Shown here one piece after another: positions 32,485 to 44,112 of a stretch of DNA of 64,000 nucleotides; within the stretch, counting starts at the first letter, position 1; each line of letters opens with the position of its first letter. The notes below the pieces were generated by a model, which ran no database searches, was not told where the DNA came from, and saw only the letters and a list, made by a program, of their open reading frames with translations. The stretch is taken from positions 11,594,001 through 11,658,000 of the forward strand of contig NC_088786.1 of assembly GCF_949628265.1 (NCBI RefSeq), read 5' to 3'. The stretch comes from Cloeon dipterum. Its lineage: Eukaryota > Arthropoda > Insecta > Ephemeroptera > Baetidae. The translations under genes were made by a program, and so were the position numbers.

Positions 32485-33293
32485 ATGTTCAGCAAGGTGA
32501 GCCAAAGCTCCTGCGTCCCACACAGCAAAAAGCCGAGATACCCCCTGGATTATATCAAAGCTATTTGCTATCATTTTTTAATATTTCTCATCACTCACTC
32601 TCAATCTGCACAGATCCTCGCCCTCTCCGCCCTCGTGGCCGCTGCCTCCGCCGGTGTCGTCGGCCCCGCGCTGACCACCTACGCCGCCGCCCCCGCCTAC
32701 TCGGCGTACGCTGCCCCCATCGCCCGTGCCGCCTATGCCGCCCCCGCCTACGGCTATGCCGCCCCCGCCCTTGCCCGCGCTTCCTACGCCGCTCCCCTGG
32801 CTTATGCCGCCCCCGTCGCCAAGGCTGTCGTTGCTGCCCCCGCTGATTACGACGCGAACCCTCAGTACAGGTAAAACACCTCCGAATTTAAATTCAGTTT
32901 CGAATATTAAACCCACCCCTCTCCCTTTGCAGCTACGCTTACTCCGTGTCCGACGCTCTGACCGGAGACAACAAGGAACAGCACGAGACCCGCCAGGGAG
33001 ATGTTGTCCAGGGCTCTTACTCCCTCATCGAGGCCGACGGCACCCGTCGCGTCGTCGACTACACCGCTGACCCCATCAACGGATTCAACGCCGTCGTGCA
33101 CAAGGAGGCCGCCGTTTCCAAGGCTGTTGTCGCCGCCCCCGCCATCGCTAAGGTCGCCGCTCCCCTGGCTTATGCCGCCCCCGTCGCCCACGCCGCCTAT
33201 GCCGCACCCGCCTACGCTCGCGCCTACGCTCCCGCTGCGTACGCCCCCGCTGCGTATGCCGCCCCCGCTTACGGCCGTGCCTACCTCGGTTAA
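32485..33293 (+). CDS. RR-2 cuticular protein CPR-C, 209 aa
   Basis: Exons 32485-32496 (MFSK), 32614-32870 and 32933-33293. Intron 1 is GTGAGC..CAG. Intron 2 (GTAAAA..CAG, phase 2) splits the Ser90 codon at the start of the RR domain. Signal peptide about 1-17 ([13 protein letters not shown], then GVV), Ala/Tyr/Pro-rich region 18-80, RR-2 domain about 84-149 (YDANPQYS, then [51 protein letters not shown]), and a tail of [14 protein letters not shown] ending YGRAYLG. Typical size for RR-2 proteins. First of eight closely related tandem genes (C-J). The apparent stop after QYR is the intron-2 donor, not the end of the protein. Confidence 0.92.
32531..32562 (+). promoter_or_regulatory. Conserved intron-1 element of CPR-C
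   Basis: AGCCGAGATA-CCCCCTGGATTATATC-AAAGCT, 32 nt, starting 35 nt into intron 1. Present in all of genes C-J. Confidence 0.7.
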
Positions 33294-33358
33294 ACTTGTA
33301 CAAATTTCACCTGTTACACTCATCTAATTTATTTGTGAATAATTCATCTCTCATATTT

Positions 33359-33376
33359 TCGTGAATTTTATCACGA
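33359..33376 (+). repeat. 3' UTR hairpin of CPR-C
   Basis: TCGTGA/TCACGA stem, ATTTTA loop, followed by the box ACAAGACTT. Confidence 0.65.
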
Positions 33377-33396
33377 GCATACAAGACTTTGAATTG

Positions 33397-33402
33397 AATA
33401 AA
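33397..33402 (+). terminator. Poly(A) signal of CPR-C
   Basis: AATAAA, 20 nt after the hairpin. The 3' UTR is almost identical to that of CPR-I. Confidence 0.7.
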
Positions 33403-34839
33403 TGTAAACATACAAACGAGACTTCAAATTTATTTTTTTACATCATGAAACATTCCTTTGTGGTTTTAGTTTTCACCTAGTTGGCAAATTCGTAAGTAAC
33501 ATAGCTACTAAATTTAACAATCTTTGATATTCAGCTGCTAGACCGCAAAAAATCAATTTACGGCTGCTATGCTGTTATGAATATTTTCTGGCACATTTCC
33601 ATGCAACAATGGCAGCAAATTGAGAGATTTCTAAGCTGGAAGGAAACATGATAAACGCCTTTTATCACATATGAGCAATTACATATGCTATTGCAATGTG
33701 CAAGTCATGATTAAATATTCATTGGGAGAGTAATGGCTAATATCCTTCTCGCTTTCTTCGAGCAATGCTTTAGGGAAATTGCGGTTACTTCATTATCAAT
33801 TCACAATTTAACCTCAATTTGTTTTAAGGCAGTTATCATAAACGATTACCGTTTATTCAATTTATTTATACCTTACTAAATTTTTCCATTTGAAACGGCA
33901 TTTGTTTTTCACAAACCGTACAAAAATATTTATGTGTTTGAAACAAGTCAAAAAATCTCCAATTTCAATCAAAGAAAATTATTGCGCAGGTATTCTTTTC
34001 ACAATTCGCACAACTCACTAAGTGCTAATTATCTATTACGCGCTGAGATGACGTGATGTATATGCGTGTGGATGAGAAGATTGGCACACTGCGCTGGCTC
34101 TAATGAGGCATTGGTGCTGTTTGAAAGCAAAACTAGCTGATGATTATCGCTAACTTTTAATCCTCATTTACAGCTACTTGAGAAAGAGAATTAAACCGCG
34201 GAGTAATTCTACAGTTCTGAGAGTATACTATAAATATATTATTGTCATGCTTCTATGTGTTCAAATCAGGATATCACTTAACTAATTGTATGAAACATGA
34301 TAGGAAAGAATCTTTAGTACATATTTCTTTGCAGAGAGAAAATATAACTAGATATTTATGTCTCAGCTAGCCGCGGCAGACAGGTAACTTAGGGTCGCAT
34401 GGTCAGCCGCCGGTCAAAAAGTCGGAGAAGTAAAAAAAATTGTATATATCAAATTTAAATTCACTCTTAAAAAATCGTCACCCGCTCCAGCCGCCAGCAT
34501 AAATGCTCAGTCACCGCCACCGGGCAATAATGCGGTTCAGGCGGTCACCCAGCTAACCGCCTAAAATTTCGCGCCTGGACGCTTCCAAATAAATGAAAAT
34601 ACACGCTTCTCCTTAAAAAAATTAATAAATTAAGAAAATCGTTAAAATTTTCGTTGAATGTGTACATTGGCTTGTTTTAAGAGAAATAAAGAGAAAGAAA
34701 TTGAATAAATGGTGCCGAGCTGGTTTAAGTGAGAAATCTGGAAACATGCAACGTGCGTGCAATTGAATCGATTCCAAACATGTAGCAATAATTTGACGGC
34801 AACTGCAGCAGCCCAATAGGCTTTGGTATATAATAACAT
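33403..34839. other. Intergenic, 1.4 kb
   Basis: AT-rich. A GC-richer patch at 34370-34570 holds repeated CCGCC/AGCCGCC motifs and a 'GGTCA' pattern. No gene. Confidence 0.5.
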
Positions 34840-35033
34840 AACGCCCATTTTTAACGGCAGGGACCAGTGTAAAGGCGTCGAGAGAAAGGGGGAAATTAAT
34901 TGGAACGCTGCGCCAGGCAAGTGCCGCGTGCTAGACAAGATACAAAGCGAGGGCCACCTATCTCCCTCTCTTGCAGCCGAAAGCAGGGCATTTCTTCACT
35001 TTGCAAAATGCAGAAATTCAGTCCGTATAAATA
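34840..35033 (+). promoter_or_regulatory. Conserved proximal promoter of CPR-D
   Basis: GGACCAGTGTAAAGGCG, GAGAGAAAGGGGGAAATTAA, GGCAAGTGCCGCG, CTCCCTCTCTTG, GGGCATTTCTTCACTTTGC and TATAAATA at 35026-35033. Confidence 0.8.
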
Positions 35034-35079
35034 CCGAGACGTGTTCAATACCGATCACACTCGAACACACAAGCTCAAC

Positions 35080-35842
35080 ATGTTCAGCAAGGTAGGCGTC
35101 CGCCCCACGAGCAATGAGCCGAGATAAACCCTGGATTATATCGAGGCTCTCGCGCTTTTTTCCACCCTCTGCTTTCCAGTTTTCAAAAATACTCATTTTC
35201 AATTGTTTTCACAGATCCTTGCTTTCTCCGCCCTTGTGGCCGCCGCCTCTGCTGGCGTTGTCGCCCCCGCCTACTCGGCGTACGCTGCTGCCCCCATCGC
35301 CCGTGCCGCTTATGCCGCCCCCGCCTACGGCTATGCCGCCCCCGCCCTTGCCCGCGCTGCCTACGCCGCTCCCCTGGCTTATGCCGCCCCCGTCGCCAAG
35401 GCTGTCGTTGCCGCCCCTGCTGAGTATGACGCTAACCCTCAGTACAGGTAAAACCACCCCCTGAATTTAAATTCAGATTTGAATATTAAACCAACCCCTT
35501 TCCCTTTGCAGCTACGCTTACTCCGTGTCCGACGCTCTGACTGGCGACAACAAGGAACAGCACGAGAGCCGCCAGGGAGATGTTGTCCAGGGCTCTTACT
35601 CCCTCATCGAGGCCGACGGCACCCGTCGCGTCGTCGACTACACCGCTGACCCCATCAACGGATTCAACGCCGTCGTGCACAAGGAGGCCGCCGTTTCCAA
35701 GGCTGTTGTCGCCGCCCCCGCCATCGCTAAGGTCGCCGCTCCCCTGGCTTATGCCGCCCCCGTCGCCCACGCCGCTTATGCTGCCCCCGTCGCCCACGCT
35801 GCCTACGCCGCCCCCGCCTACGGCCGTGCCTACTTGGGTTAA
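35080..35842 (+). CDS. RR-2 cuticular protein CPR-D, 191 aa
   Basis: Exons 35080-35091 (MFSK), 35215-35447 and 35512-35842, with introns GTAGGC..CAG and GTAAAA..CAG. Signal peptide about 1-17 ([13 protein letters not shown]). The Ala/Tyr/Pro-rich region is slightly shorter than in CPR-C. RR-2 domain from about residue 76, with Ser82 split by the phase-2 intron; the remaining RR sequence matches CPR-C except ESRQ for ETRQ. The tail has two AAPVAHAAY units and ends YGRAYLG. Predicted secreted chitin-binding cuticle protein. Intron 2 carries the 12-bp palindrome GAATTTAAATTC shared by genes D, G and I. Confidence 0.92.
35117..35148 (+). promoter_or_regulatory. Conserved intron-1 element of CPR-D
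   Basis: AGCCGAGATA-AACCCTGGATTATATC-GAGGCT. The flanking intron sequence has diverged from the other paralogs while this block has not. Confidence 0.7.
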
Positions 35843-35906
35843 GTGCTCAATGCTGCATTGTTGGAGTCTAATTTATTTGTGAATAAAACTACTTCATTTC
35901 TGTTTT

Positions 35907-35924
35907 CGTGGTTCGTAAACCACG
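35907..35924 (+). repeat. 3' UTR hairpin of CPR-D
   Basis: CGTGGTT/AACCACG stem (7 bp), CGTA loop, then GTTGTACAAGACT. Confidence 0.7.
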
Positions 35925-35946
35925 GTTGTACAAGACTATCGAAACA

Positions 35947-35952
35947 AATAAA
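35947..35952 (+). terminator. Poly(A) signal of CPR-D
   Basis: AATAAA 22 nt after the hairpin; another AATAAA at 35882-35887 lies upstream of it. Confidence 0.65.
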
Positions 35953-36590
35953 ATGTAAAAATACAAGCCTGAATTATTTCTAGTGTCATTAAAAAAACAC
36001 ATACACACATACATTTTTCCTGATTCAATTGCTTCATTTCTCATCAGCGCTTGAGGAACAATTCCACTTATCGAACTGAATCACCTTGGTTAACCACAAC
36101 GCAAAACTCATTGTTTTATTTACATCAGCAGAAGAATAACTATATAGTAGTCTTACATCTTTCATGAACAAAGTATTTTTTTTTATTTTTAACCATTTGA
36201 GAATTTTTCAGTCTCGATTTTAAAGTGAAACCGAACCAATAAAATTTGACGATGGCTGCTTGATTATATTTTGCTGGCAAAGCATTGCTCATTATTTTTT
36301 AAATGTTACCCTCAACACGAGCGCAAAATATCTAAAAAATAGCAATTAATTTGAAATGATTCTATTAATACAAATATTAATGCAGTTTTTCTTAAATTTT
36401 AGTTAAAGTAGATTATTCAGACTTCATTTGAAGTCGCATATAAATCTGGTAAATTAAAACTTCAATTCCTCAAAATCAGCAAATAACAAAATAAAATGTG
36501 CGAAGTTCCACTTATATTTAGGACCTTTTGCTAAGCACTTCCTGAGGGCTACGAGCTTACCGGCTGGCTCTCAACTATGCCACTGAGCGA
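35953..36590. other. Intergenic, AT-rich
   Basis: No gene seen. The segment near 36020-36110 weakly resembles intergenic DNA near 39.24 and 45.28 kb. Confidence 0.45.
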
Positions 36591-36842
36591 ATAACACGGG
36601 GCCTGAGAGGCCGCGGAAGAGCTTGGACCCAAAATGTGACTATTTTTAAGTCTCCTCGCACCGAGATCTTTCAACGGATGGCCAGAAATTTGTCCCTAAA
36701 GCTGCTGGAAAGGTGCGAAAACCAGCAAGTGGCGAGTTGGTGCGCCGGTGTGGGTTTCCCAGCCTGATGAGCTATTTAAGCATTTCGAGTCACTAAATTA
36801 ACCACCTTCTGCCATATCTGACCATGGGCAGCTCCGAAATTC
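36591..36842 (+). repeat. Interspersed repeat, uninterrupted copy
   Basis: Same family as 1-177 plus 19795-19882. Here CAGCCTGATGAGCTATTTAA replaces the insertion site, with no gap. It is the reference for the empty site. Confidence 0.8.
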
Positions 36843-37740
36843 TCAAATGCCTATTGACATTCCTAGGAGTGCCCTAACTTATTATAATTTCGAATGTATA
36901 TTTACTTCTGACAAAGGATTATCATATTGTACTACTCTAAGATATCACATATATTTTAGTTATGGCTCAAGTGAAAGAAATGGATTTTTACCAAAACTTG
37001 AGCCACACAATCAAATGCAATCGTTAGCGCATATTGAATACACAGCAAAAGACGACAGCGAGCGGTTGCCCCAGTTTTCTTTGATCGGCTAATTTCTTAC
37101 AAATATTGCATCAGATATAAATTGCAATTAACTGTTGCGCTGCTTGCTCTCCCGATTAGGCTTAGAAAATAATAACAGATAAATGCAAACAATTTATTAA
37201 TCGTAGAAAAACAACTACTATCCTTCAGCCAACTAAAATTGTTAGGAAAATTTTTTGTGTATTTAGAAACATGTTCACGATACACGTCAGTCACGGTTTA
37301 AGAACGTGACCAGCCAGCATTCACGTGAAAATGATGACTGCGTTTACAAAATAAACACAAATTTTGACAACCTGATCTGATTATAGTTTCGTTTCATTGT
37401 GACCATTTCCCCTCTCAGAGTGTTTCTATAACAGCCTTGAAAAAATAGAGCATTTGACTGTGCGCGCGTGTAAATGATCAATGTGTAATATATTTTGTGC
37501 TGACGAACTCTATTCAAGAGGTCCTTTTTTATTCCTCGTTAAGGCTTTTATCCTGATCTGCATGTATTTCCTAATATCAAAATTTAATTATATCAATTAT
37601 TTTATATTATTAAAAAAATACACTTTCGAAGGTATTTATTAATTAATAATATTAAAATGAAAAGATAAAGATTTGCATAAATATTTTATTAATGTATGTA
37701 ATAAAAATATCCACGTGCAATTTTTAAGTTGTGCTGATTA
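36843..37740. other. Intergenic, partly duplicated
   Basis: 37050-37150 (GGTTGCCCCAGTTTTCTTTG and following) recurs at 49373-49490, at a similar distance upstream of CPR-I. No gene. Confidence 0.5.
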
Positions 37741-37996
37741 TGTGTGTCACTTGAATTTAGTAGTGGCAGGACAGTTGATCCGCCCATATTTGAACAATCA
37801 AGCCATTTTTACGACAGAGACCAGTATAATATAGTGGCGTTGAGAGAAAGGGGGAATTATATCGGAACGCAGCGAGGCAAGTGCCGACCGCTAGACAAGT
37901 TGCAAACTCAAGGGCCACCTCCCTCTCTCGAGGCCGAAACAGGGCCATTTCTTCACTCTCTCTGCAAAATGCAGAATATCGCTCCTGGTATAAATA
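37741..37996 (+). promoter_or_regulatory. Conserved proximal promoter of CPR-E
   Basis: GTGTCACTTGAATTTAGTA, CAGTTGATCCGCCCAT, TTTTTACGACAGAGACCAG, GAGAGAAAGGGGGAATTA, CTCCCTCTCTCG, GGGCCATTTCTTCACTC and TATAAATA at 37989-37996. Confidence 0.8.
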
Positions 37997-38042
37997 CTGA
38001 GCCGTGGCCAAGACCGATCACACTTGAACACACAAGCTCAAC

Positions 38043-38827
38043 ATGTTCAGCAAGGTGAGCCAAAAGCTCCTGCGTAGGACACAGCAAAAAGCCGAGATAA
38101 CCCCTGGATTATATCGAGGCTAAATTTGCTCCAACTTAAAATTTTTCTCAAAACTTACCCTCAAATTTGCACAGATCCTCGCCTTCTCCGCCCTCGTGGC
38201 CGCTGCCTCCGCCGGTGTTGTCGCCCCCGCGCTGACCACCTACGCCGCCGCCCCCGCCTACTCGGCGTACGCTGCCCCCATCGCCCGTGCCGCTTATGCC
38301 GCCCCCGCCTACGGCTATGCCGCCCCCGCCCTTGCCCGCGCTGCCTACGCCGCTCCTCTGGCTTATGCCGCCCCCGTCGCCAAGGCTGTCGTTGCCGCCC
38401 CCGCCCTCGCCAAGGTCGCCGTCCCCGCTGAATACGATGCCAACCCTCAGTACAGGTAAAACAGCCACCACCCCCAATTTAAATTCATTTTCGAATATTA
38501 AACCCACCTCTTTCCCTTTGCAGCTACGCTTACTCCGTGTCCGACGCTCTGACCGGCGACAACAAGCAGCAGCAGGAGAGCCGCCAGGGAGATGTTGTCC
38601 AGGGCTCTTACTCCCTCATCGAGGCCGACGGCACCCGTCGCATCGTCGACTACACCGCTGACCCCATCAACGGATTCAACGCCGTCGTGCACAAGGAGGC
38701 CGCCGTCGCCAAGGCTGTTGTCGCCGCCCCCGCCATCGCTAAGGTCGCCGCTCCCCTGGCTTATGCCGCCCCCGTCGCCCACGCCGCTTATGCCGCCCCT
38801 GCCTACGGCCGTGCCTACCTGGGTTAA
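38043..38827 (+). CDS. RR-2 cuticular protein CPR-E, 198 aa
   Basis: Exons 38043-38054 (MFSK), 38175-38455 and 38524-38827. Signal peptide about 1-17. The Ala-rich region to residue 90 carries an extra [12 protein letters not shown] block before the RR domain, shared with CPR-F. RR-2 domain about 92-157, with Ser98 split by the phase-2 intron; it has KQQQESRQ where others have KEQHESRQ, and [19 protein letters not shown]. Tail ends YGRAYLG. The first part of intron 1 (GTGAGCCAAAAGCTCCTGCG) is like CPR-C, while the rest of intron 1, exons 2-3 and 3' UTR match CPR-F: a mosaic gene. Role: secreted chitin-binding cuticle protein. Confidence 0.92.
38090..38121 (+). promoter_or_regulatory. Conserved intron-1 element of CPR-E
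   Basis: AGCCGAGATA-ACCCCTGGATTATATC-GAGGCT. Confidence 0.7.
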
Positions 38828-38895
38828 GTGCTCAAATCAGAACTGTTGGAGATTAATTTATTTTTGAGTGATATATTGTTCATTTTTTATGTTTT

Positions 38896-38913
38896 CGTGG
38901 TTTCAACACCATG
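38896..38913 (+). repeat. 3' UTR hairpin of CPR-E
   Basis: CGTGGT/ACCATG stem with one G-U pair, TTCAAC loop, then GTTGTACAAGACTT. Confidence 0.65.
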
Positions 38914-38939
38914 GTTGTACAAGACTTACATACAAAGTG

Positions 38940-38945
38940 AATAAA
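38940..38945 (+). terminator. Poly(A) signal of CPR-E
   Basis: AATAAA, 26 nt after the hairpin. Confidence 0.65.
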
Positions 38946-40264
38946 TGGAGTAAAATACAGAACAGATATCTTGTACTTTTAATCGACACAATAATCGTTC
39001 TGAATGTGTTAAAATCCTATGGCTAAAGTAATATTAGATGAAATCCTAAGCATTAATCATCAAGCTCATACCTCATACTGTTTGTGAGATGATTATCTTT
39101 AGGTTTTTTTTTAATTTTTCCATTATATATAGCTAAAATAATTTGAATTCATGGTGCTCATCTAGTATATATGGAATATTTCAATCTGAAAACAAAAACA
39201 GCAACTTACAAAATTTCACTTTCTTTTTCTCCTTCGCATTTCTCATTACCGCATCCGAAGAAATGTCATTTGCTGAGGCGTACAAAAGCTCTCAAACTCG
39301 CTAATAATTGCTGGTTTTACTTCTACTCCATCATGCGTGAAACATCTTCTCGGAACAGTCAAGTTTTTTTATCTTGCAACTAAGCCCTTTTCGCTGATGC
39401 AAGTACTCCACTAGACTAGGATTTTCTGCAGTCTACTGTTCAATGTTTTTCGCTTTTAGTCAAAGGTATTCAGGCTATTGGGCACACAGATAGCACGTCG
39501 TCAGATAATGGTTACTGATCGCCTCTCTCAAAATGTAGAACCACAACCAAAAATACTAAGAGAGCCGAGCTGCTCACCAAAGATACAAACCATCATCACG
39601 CACACATTAAAAATGGTAACTTTTATAATTAAATAAAGGATACTGGAGATATTTCTGTGGCCACTCTTGGCTTAAAACAAAATCTATGCAGCAAAACTTC
39701 TCGATAAATTTGAGAAATTTGAAAAAAAGACTCCATTTTTACAATTACAAAAGCGTGGAAATTTATATTAATTTTTATTCATTTTTCTTGCCGTCAATAG
39801 GAAAGAAGTTGTCTGATAAACAGGAGATATCAAACTGGAGCAGCGTGTAGTACTACTTTGTAAAATAGCTCCTTGTAAAATAGCTCCTGCACTATCTGTT
39901 TGAATCAATCGATTTTAGAATAAACATTTAATAGTCATCTCTTGACATATTTTTCGTTGTTTAATTATAGCATCGTCAACAAAATATTTTGTGTTCACTT
40001 CTCAAAAATAAACTGATTATGCCAACTCAAAAATAATTTTATTCAAAAGGAAACTCTAAGTCAACATGCAATAAACAAACTAATACAGATGCACGCTGGA
40101 ATTTTCAGCTGAGCAACTGCCTAAAAAGGAGTAAATATTTTAAAATCTACAAGCTTCAATGATTGCAACCAAATATAAAAAAACCTTTACTGATAACTTT
40201 ATTGATAATTTGCTGAAATTTAGCCATATGGTTGCAGAAAATTGACCCAACCTTAACGGAACAA
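38946..40264. other. Intergenic, 1.3 kb
   Basis: No gene. 39236-39500 is paralogous to 45284-45540 (TTTCTC-TTACCGCAT, CACTAGACTAGGATT, TATTGGGCACACA). Confidence 0.5.
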
Positions 40265-40457
40265 CCCGCCCATCGAACGACAGATACCAGTGAAAGAATT
40301 GTAACGTCGAGAGAAAGGGGGAAATTGGAACGCAACGCATGGCAAGTGCCGGCCGCTAGACAAGTTGCAATTTCAAGGGCCACCTCCCTCCCTTCAGGCC
40401 GAAACCAGGGCATTTCTTAACTCTGCGAAATGCAGAATATCGCTCATGGTATAAATA
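40265..40457 (+). promoter_or_regulatory. Conserved proximal promoter of CPR-F
   Basis: CCCGCCCAT, CGACAGATACCAG, GAGAGAAAGGGGGAAATTGG, GGCAAGTGCCGGCCGC, GGGCATTTCTTAACTCTGCG and TATAAATA at 40450-40457. Confidence 0.8.
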
Positions 40458-40503
40458 CTGAGCCGCGGCCAAGACCGATCACACTTGAACACACAAGCTC
40501 AAC

Positions 40504-41268
40504 ATGTTCAGCAAGGTAGGTGTTCGCTCCGCGAGCAAAAAGCCGAGATAACCCCTGGATTATATCGAGGCTAAATTTGCTCCAACTTAAAATTTTTCTC
40601 AAAACTTACCCTCAAATTTGCACAGATCCTCGCCTTCTCCGCCCTCGTGGCCGCTGCCTCCGCCGGTGTTGTCGCCCCCGCACTGACCACCTACGCCGCC
40701 GCCCCCGCCTACTCGGCGTACGCTGCCCCCATCGCCCGTGCCGCTTATGCCGCCCCCGCCTACGGCTATGCCGCCCCCGCCCTTGCCCGCGCTGCCTACG
40801 CCGCTCCTCTGGCTTATGCCGCCCCCGTCGCCAAGGCTGTCGTTGCCGCCCCCGCCCTCGCCAAGGTCGCCGTCCCCGCTGAATACGATGCCAACCCTCA
40901 GTACAGGTAAACAGCCACCACCCCCAATTTAAATTCATTTTCGAATATTAAACCCACCTCTTCCCCTTTGCAGCTACGCTTACTCCGTGTCCGACGCTCT
41001 GACCGGCGACAACAAGCAGCAGCAGGAGAGCCGCCAGGGAGATGTTGTCCAGGGCTCTTACTCCCTCATCGAGGCCGACGGCACCCGTCGCATCGTCGAC
41101 TACACCGCTGACCCCATCAACGGATTCAACGCCGTCGTGCACAAGGAGGCCGCCGTCGCCAAGGCTGTTGTCGCCGCCCCCGCCATCGCTAAGGTCGCCG
41201 CTCCTCTGGCTTATGCCGCCCCCGCTGCTTATGCTGCCCCCGCCTACGGCCGTGCCTACCTGGGTTAA
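40504..41268 (+). CDS. RR-2 cuticular protein CPR-F, 195 aa
   Basis: Exons 40504-40515 (MFSK), 40626-40906 and 40974-41268. Almost identical to CPR-E through exons 2 and 3, intron 2 and the 3' UTR; it differs by a short deletion and change in the C-terminal repeats ([17 protein letters not shown]). Signal peptide about 1-17, Ala-rich region, RR-2 domain about 92-157 with KQQQESRQ. The intron-1 start is GTAGGTGTTCGCTCCGCGAG, as in CPR-G rather than CPR-E. A very recent tandem duplicate or converted copy. Predicted secreted chitin-binding cuticle protein. Confidence 0.92.
40541..40572 (+). promoter_or_regulatory. Conserved intron-1 element of CPR-F
   Basis: AGCCGAGATA-ACCCCTGGATTATATC-GAGGCT, identical to CPR-E and CPR-G. 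Confidence 0.7.
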
Positions 41269-41334
41269 GTGCTCAAATCAGAACTGTTGGAGATTAATTT
41301 ATTTTTGAGTGATATTATTCATTTTTTATGTTTT

Positions 41335-41352
41335 CGTGGTTTCAACACCATG
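41335..41352 (+). repeat. 3' UTR hairpin of CPR-F
   Basis: Same as CPR-E: CGTGGT/ACCATG with a G-U pair. Confidence 0.65.
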
Positions 41353-41378
41353 GTTGTACAAGACTTGCATTCAAAGTG

Positions 41379-41384
41379 AATAAA
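41379..41384 (+). terminator. Poly(A) signal of CPR-F
   Basis: AATAAA, 26 nt after the hairpin. Confidence 0.65.
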
Positions 41385-43806
41385 TGGAGTAAAATACACA
41401 ACCGATATTTTATATTTTTATTCAAATTCAAATCCATCGCTGCCTGTGAAACAATCCTTACGTGTAAAATTAGTTTTTTCAAGGAAATAGTTATGATAAA
41501 TGCAATCTCTTTTGTTCTTTTCAAAGTTAGTATCTACATATGTAGTTACATTTCACACAAGTCTTCATAAAACCCTTTATAAAAAATCTGATTTTCCGAG
41601 TTTTTTGTGTATTAGTGTTTGGTATATAATTCCACCTGAATACCATTTATGCACATTTACTTTGAACACATCACTTCTCAATTCCTTTCAACTCTAGCTG
41701 CTTCATGCTAGCTAGAGGTGTGCGGAAATCTCTCTACGTTACTAATACATGTTTTTATCTTCCCACCGTGCGTGAATCACCTTCACGATATGATTTTAAA
41801 GCGTTTTAATAAAAGGCGGTGGTCATCCTCTGGACTGAAAATATCTGCGCATCCTGGGTTAAAGCACACTAGTTGAGTGCGGGTCCATCAAAGGAAGGCT
41901 GCATCTCTAAAAATGAGAAACTGCATCGCACCTAAAAATCAGATTCAGCCAAGATCTGCTAACAAATTCAACCTGCGATAATTAGACACACTAAAACGAT
42001 AATCGTACCATGGAAAAGCATATTCTGTGGGGTTTCTTAGTTAAAAACGCAGCTCAATCTGAAATATTTTGAAAAAAATTAAATATTGGAATTCTGTACA
42101 CTTACTTTGAGAGAAGCAGCAAAAATATGTAAAAATTGATAAACCGTTTGATGTAGAGTGTTGCACGCATATTTTGCGTTAAATAAACCATTAATTAATA
42201 ATGGAATTCTGGTTTCATTTTATATTTTGATCATGATATTTGGCTTCAGATAAACCAAAACTAGTCGGAAAATAAATGGTCGCTATTGGCAACGAGAATA
42301 TACTCAATGTCAATTTTTTTAATAATCCTTCAGTGGCTTGTTCGATAGAATTCAAATAATTTAGCAATTATACACTTGAAATTTATCATAAATAAGTTAA
42401 TTTAGCTTTATGATAATTGTGAAAAAAATGTCTAATAGACGGGACAACTCAAGTGTGAAAATGCTTGACACTTTCTTTTTCAAGAAATGAGAAATGCTTT
42501 CAAAATGAACATAAAAAAAATTAAAAAAAACCTATTATGAAATCTATTTGGACGCACTGTAAAAAAAGAACTCGATATATTTAAAGTGAGTATACAATGT
42601 TGTTGTGTAGAATTTGAAGTAAGTGTAGCCTCAGAACAGTCAACTTGCGTCAAGTCCGTAAATGTCATAGACAATTTCTTAGATAGTTCATAAAAGTTGG
42701 CCCAGTTTCTTTGAATCGACTGGACTCTTTCAAGATATGCTGCAACGATATTAAATGTCGAAATTCAATTAAATATATGAAATACATATTAGATACAAAA
42801 TGTGCTCATCAGAACACATCAATGCTCCAAATTTCATCCCTTTTAGCAATGAGAACCCCGAGAGGGCTCTCAAAAGCATTAAATCTAGCCGAAAAATAAA
42901 ACCGTCTGAGCCAAACCAAGGCTGACTCAGCCTGCCTTTTTCACCTCTGGCGCTGCTATCCTAGAATTGTCAAAATGGTATTACAATAGTTATCAAGGTC
43001 CTCAATTTGGAAATCAGCATTCAACATAAATTTGAAATTTGAGAGGTAGACTATAATACAATCTAAAAATTCATGTTTTTTAGGGGTTGCAACTTTTAAA
43101 ATATTTTCCTCGAAATTCGGAACCTTTTAAATTTTGTAGACCATGCATGCTTCCTCCAAAAGATATCCATTAGTAAGAATTCAGTGCTTGGAACATTGGC
43201 CACTTAAAATTAAATAAATTACGCTAGCTCCTTTGGTGAAAATATATACGTGGTTCGAAGAAGAAAGAGATAATTAAATATTTCGCTTTTATTAAATATG
43301 CGTTCTCCGCTTTTTAAAGGTTCTAAAAATGTCAGTATATTACAAACAGCAATGCTGATTTGGCCAACCGAAATTTAAATGAGTTCATAATCGGGTTCAC
43401 TCTTCTGGGATGGACAACACCTAGAGGTCATTAGTTAGAAGTCGATTCACACCTATCGCAGCATATGGTTTACGTTAACATTATCATATTATTAAGAAGT
43501 GAATTATTTTTATACAAATTATTATTTTGATTTGTATCATGGGAAACACTTGAATTAAGTAAAGTTGAGAGTGCATTAAAAAAAATCATGATTCCCAACA
43601 TTTTTAAACATTGCTTTTGAAGAAAAAAGACCTGGACTAGCAATTAAAATTAAAAAACATTACACGCCAATATTTATTGCAGCACCATTGCGTGAGAGGA
43701 AGTAACAGTTTTGGATGTTTGCAACGAATATTTGCAACGACTTTTTGCAGAAAAATGGGTTTTATTTTTACTCTCTGAATCTGTAAATTTGTGTCGCCTG
43801 AGTCTG
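41385..43806. other. Intergenic, 2.4 kb
   Basis: AT-rich; no gene supported. 41760-41880 weakly resembles 45370-45540 (CCGTGCGTGAATCACCTTCACG). Confidence 0.5.
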
Positions 43807-44066
43807 TGTCACTTGAATTTGTAAATAATCGGTCAGTTGATCCAAACTGATCATAGCAATCCATCTAATTTAACAGCAAGTACAAGAATTATTGTAATGT
43901 AAAGACATCGAGAGAAAGGGGGAAATAAATTGAAACGCGCAGCGAGTTATGTGCCAGCCGCTAGACAAGTTACAAATCCAAGGGCCACCTATCTCCCTCT
44001 CTTGAGGCCGAAACCGGGGCATTTCTTCACTCTGCGAAATGCAGAATATCGATCATGGTATAAATA
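43807..44066 (+). promoter_or_regulatory. Conserved proximal promoter of CPR-G
   Basis: GTGTCACTTGAATTTGTA, CAGTTGATCC, GAGAGAAAGGGGGAAATAAA, GCCAGCCGCTAGACAAGTTA, CTCCCTCTCTTG, GGGCATTTCTTCACTCTGCG and TATAAATA at 44059-44066. Confidence 0.8.
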
Positions 44067-44112
44067 CTGAGCCGCGGCCAAGACCGATCACACTTGAACA
44101 CACAAGCTCAAC

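Noticed and set aside
32614-32874. CPR-C ending after QYR (and equivalents in D-J) as separate short proteins
   Set aside because: The apparent stop is the GTAAAA or GTATA donor of intron 2; splicing restores the RR-2 domain.
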